From NCBI GenBank assembly GCA_963770245.1, contig CAVYOX010000014.1, positions 496,001 through 560,000 of the forward strand: a stretch of 64,000 nucleotides of DNA, written 5' to 3'. The notes under the pieces were generated by a model, which saw nothing but the letters and a program-made list of their open reading frames with translations, was not told the DNA's origin and did not search any database. Both the position numbers and the translations under genes were made by a program. Within the stretch, counting starts at the first letter, position 1, and each line of letters begins with the position of its first letter. The DNA is from PALSA-270 sp963770245 (GTDB taxonomy: Bacteria; Acidobacteriota; Terriglobia; Terriglobales; Acidobacteriaceae). Of the stretch, positions 61,899 to 64,000 are shown one piece after another.

Positions 61899-64000
61899 AT
61901 GCTGGCAGACAAAACACCGCCGATCAAACGCAAGCTGATCTCGATCATCATGATGACCAGCACGGCTGCGCTGCTGCTAGCCTGCGGGACCTTCACCATC
62001 TACGACATGGTCACGTTCCGCAAGAGCAAGATGCTCGAAGCATCCCTTCTGGCCAACATCATCGCGGCCAATAGCACGGCCGCGATTGCCTTCAATGATC
62101 CCCAGATGGCCCAAGAGACACTCGGCACATTGCGTTCGGAACCGCACGTGATGGCGGCGCGAATTTATGTCGTGGGCGGCGCGCCTTTCGCCACATACTT
62201 TCGCCAAGGGGCGGTGACGACCCCTCTTCCCGAGTTGTCTCAACCTGAAAACAGCGTCTTCACCGAGAACACGCTGCGCATCTCTCGCAGAATTACCAGC
62301 AAAGGAGACGTGCTCGGAACAATCTTCCTGGAGATGGATCTGCACGAGCTCCTGCTTCGCCGCCGGCGCTACGCAGCGATTGCCTCCGCGGTCTTGGTGC
62401 TTTCGTTGCTCGCAGCGTTCTTACTGGCTTCACGCCTGCAGCGGACCATTTCTGAGCCTATTTTCGCCCTGGCACACCAAGCCCGCTCTGTTCCCCGGGG
62501 CACCGGCTACAAGATTGATGGAGTGCGAGGGGAATACCGTGAAATTGTCCTGCTGATCGAGAGTTTTGACGAGATGGTGCGTAACCTGGCGGATCGTGAC
62601 GCGCAACTGCAACACCACCGCGAACACTTGGAGGAGGAGGTAGCCTCCCAGACGCGCGAGCTAAGGACGCTCAACGCCCATCTCCTGCAGGCGAAAGAAT
62701 CGGCCGAAGCCGCCAGCCGGGCTAAGAGCGAATTTCTCGCCAACATGAGTCACGAAATCCGCACGCCCATGAATGGCATTTTAGGGATGACAGAGCTTAC
62801 CCTGGGCACAAGTCTTTCTCGCACCCAGCGCGACAATCTCTTGTTGGTCAAGTCCGCCGGCGATGCTCTGCTTTCGGTCATCAACGACATCCTGGACTTT
62901 TCAAAAATCGAGGCGGGCAAGTTTTCACTCGATCCCCGCACCTTCAATCTTTCTGCCGCCGTTGCCGACACGGTGCGATCGGTGTCCCTGCGGGCGCACG
63001 AGAAGGGCTTGGAACTGGTCTTTGACATTGATCCTGCCATTCCCGAGCAGGTGGTCGGCGACGCAGGCCGGTTGCGGCAGATCCTGCTGAACCTGGTCGG
63101 CAATGCTGTCAAGTTCACCAAGCAGGGCGAGGTTGTTGTTTCCGTGAAGCCGGAGCGAGCGACTGCCGATCGTCTGGTCCTCCACTTCACCATCCGCGAC
63201 ACGGGGATTGGCATTGCGCCGGAGAATCTGGCGAGAGTCTTCGAGGCCTTTGAGCAGGCCGACACTTCTGCGACCCGGCATTACGGAGGTACGGGCCTCG
63301 GCCTGACGATCTCCGCCCATCTGGCAAGATTGATGCAGGGGCGCATCTGGGCGGAGAGCGCTCTCGGGCAGGGCAGCATATTCCATCTCACCGCTTCGTT
63401 TGGCGTGTCGAAGGCCAAGCTGCCGCCCGCACTTGATATCGAAAAGCTGGCCGGCAAACGTGCACTCATTGTGGATGACAACGCTACCAACCGGCACATT
63501 CTCCAGCAGACTCTGGTGCGGTGGAAAATACGGACAGTGCTGGCCGACAGTGGACCGGCCGCACTGCTGCGTTTGCATCAAGACGCGCGCGCCGGACTGG
63601 TCTACGACCTGGTCATACTCGACAGCCACATGCCGGGCATGGATGGATTCGAGGTCATCGAACGAATTCGGTCTTCGAGCGATCTTTCCGTCCGCACGGT
63701 CATGATGCTTACTTCAGTCGACCGTCCGGAAGATCCCCGCCGCTGCCAGGAACTGGGGATTGCGACCTACCTCGTCAAACCGGTGGGGCAGATGGAACTT
63801 CTGCGCTCGGTGCGCGAGGCGCTGGGGGCAGCGGAAGAGGAAAAACAGTCGGATCCTGCTCGCCGGGGCCTCAAGTCCCGGCTTTCCCTGCGCATCTTGC
63901 TGGCCGAAGACAATGTTTTGAATCAGCGGGTGGCCCGCGGCATGCTGGAAGATCTGAACCATTCCGTGACCATTGCCGCCAACGGACGGGAAGCCGTCGA
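61899..64000 (+). CDS. Hybrid sensor histidine kinase/response regulator, 3' end outside window
   Basis: The visible ~700 residues begin with a membrane helix (LISIIMMTSTAALLLACGTF), an extracytoplasmic CHASE8-like sensor (NIIAANSTAAIAFNDPQMAQ, ISRRITSKGDVLGTIFLEMD) and a second helix (AAIASAVLVLSLLAAFLLAS). A HAMP segment (SEPIFALAHQARSVPRG) and coiled coil follow. Next is HisKA with the phospho-acceptor in KSEFLANMSHEIRTPMNGIL, and HATPase boxes (RQILLNLVGNAVKFTKQGEV, DTGIGI, GTGLGLTIS). Receiver 1 is ALIVDDNATNRHILQQTLVR with LVILDSHMPGMDG and a YLVKPV lysine. Receiver 2 starts at RILLAEDNVLNQRVARGM and is cut by the window end. An in-frame GTG at 61836 is an alternative start. Confidence 0.93.
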   Translation, partial: MLADKTPPIKRKLISIIMMTSTAALLLACGTFTIYDMVTFRKSKMLEASLLANIIAANSTAAIAFNDPQMAQETLGTLRSEPHVMAARIYVVGGAPFATYFRQGAVTTPLPELSQPENSVFTENTLRISRRITSKGDVLGTIFLEMDLHELLLRRRRYAAIASAVLVLSLLAAFLLASRLQRTISEPIFALAHQARSVPRGTGYKIDGVRGEYREIVLLIESFDEMVRNLADRDAQLQHHREHLEEEVASQTRELRTLNAHLLQAKESAEAASRAKSEFLANMSHEIRTPMNGILGMTELTLGTSLSRTQRDNLLLVKSAGDALLSVINDILDFSKIEAGKFSLDPRTFNLSAAVADTVRSVSLRAHEKGLELVFDIDPAIPEQVVGDAGRLRQILLNLVGNAVKFTKQGEVVVSVKPERATADRLVLHFTIRDTGIGIAPENLARVFEAFEQADTSATRHYGGTGLGLTISAHLARLMQGRIWAESALGQGSIFHLTASFGVSKAKLPPALDIEKLAGKRALIVDDNATNRHILQQTLVRWKIRTVLADSGPAALLRLHQDARAGLVYDLVILDSHMPGMDGFEVIERIRSSSDLSVRTVMMLTSVDRPEDPRRCQELGIATYLVKPVGQMELLRSVREALGAAEEEKQSDPARRGLKSRLSLRILLAEDNVLNQRVARGMLEDLNHSVTIAANGREAV

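Noticed and set aside
1..64000. tRNA or rRNA genes
   Set aside because: No T-arm-like GTTCGAATC pattern with paired arms, and no rRNA-like segments, were seen in the intergenic regions.

Overview
The window looks like a piece of an Acidobacteriota chromosome (probably class Terriglobia, moderately GC-rich). This is inferred from family content, not from a phylogenetic marker. The pointers are five copies or pieces of the acidobacterial-type VWA secreted protein family, CRTAC1-type FG-GAP/ASPIC-UnbV proteins next to TPR proteins and seven-heme cytochromes, and a large Oar-like TonB-dependent receptor. I see no rRNA, tRNA, CRISPR array, integrase or transposase. I also see no dedicated DNA-binding regulator. 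The only signalling protein is a hybrid histidine kinase that runs off the right edge.

Layout. 1-4.8 kb: a 5'-truncated VWA protein, a convergent secreted protein, a decayed relic, and a DUF2165 membrane protein overlapping a secreted c-type cytochrome fusion. 4.8-14.7 kb: a metabolic locus with RidA, acetamidase/formamidase and a broken AtzH-like gene facing a tightly overlapped leftward operon (cytidine-deaminase-fold deaminase, FAD oxidase, creatininase-type amidohydrolase, CocE/NonD hydrolase, ABC ATPase and permease, DUF3891). The matching NMT1/THI5-type substrate-binding lipoprotein is divergent from that operon. Together they suggest uptake and dismantling of a small nitrogen-rich, pyrimidine- or amide-like compound. 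14.8-21 kb: a frameshifted ankyrin gene, a GNAT acetyltransferase, an HpaB-type flavin monooxygenase, a multicopper-oxidase pseudogene and a cysteine-cluster protein. 21-26.4 kb: glucan/trehalose genes (MalQ, a small mechanosensitive-type channel, a GT2-like glycosyltransferase, TreS), possibly osmolyte-related. 26.7-30.6 kb: a glycerol operon glpF-glpK-glpD. 30.6-30.9 kb: a structured element ending in a leftward intrinsic terminator, a possible unknown small RNA. 30.9-34.9 kb: a sulfate ABC transporter (binding protein, two permeases, ATPase).

35-59.5 kb is an envelope/secretome region: a secreted small protein, a tandem pair of closely related VWA proteins, a truncated VWA fragment, and a ~995-residue VWA protein whose C-terminus resembles the stand-alone protein beside the VWA gene at the left edge. 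Then come TPR, seven-heme cytochrome, seven-heme cytochrome, TPR, CRTAC1, a frameshifted TPR gene, a small orphan, TPR, CRTAC1, and the Oar-like receptor. 60-64 kb: a class III aminotransferase and the hybrid histidine kinase (CHASE8-like sensor, HAMP, HisKA, HATPase, two receiver domains, the last cut off).

Several genes are broken. Three of the breaks are single-base shifts, two of them in homopolymers, so assembly or sequencing error must be excluded before calling those genes dead. The AtzH-like gene, the multicopper oxidase, the VWA fragment and the relic at 2.9 kb look truly decayed.
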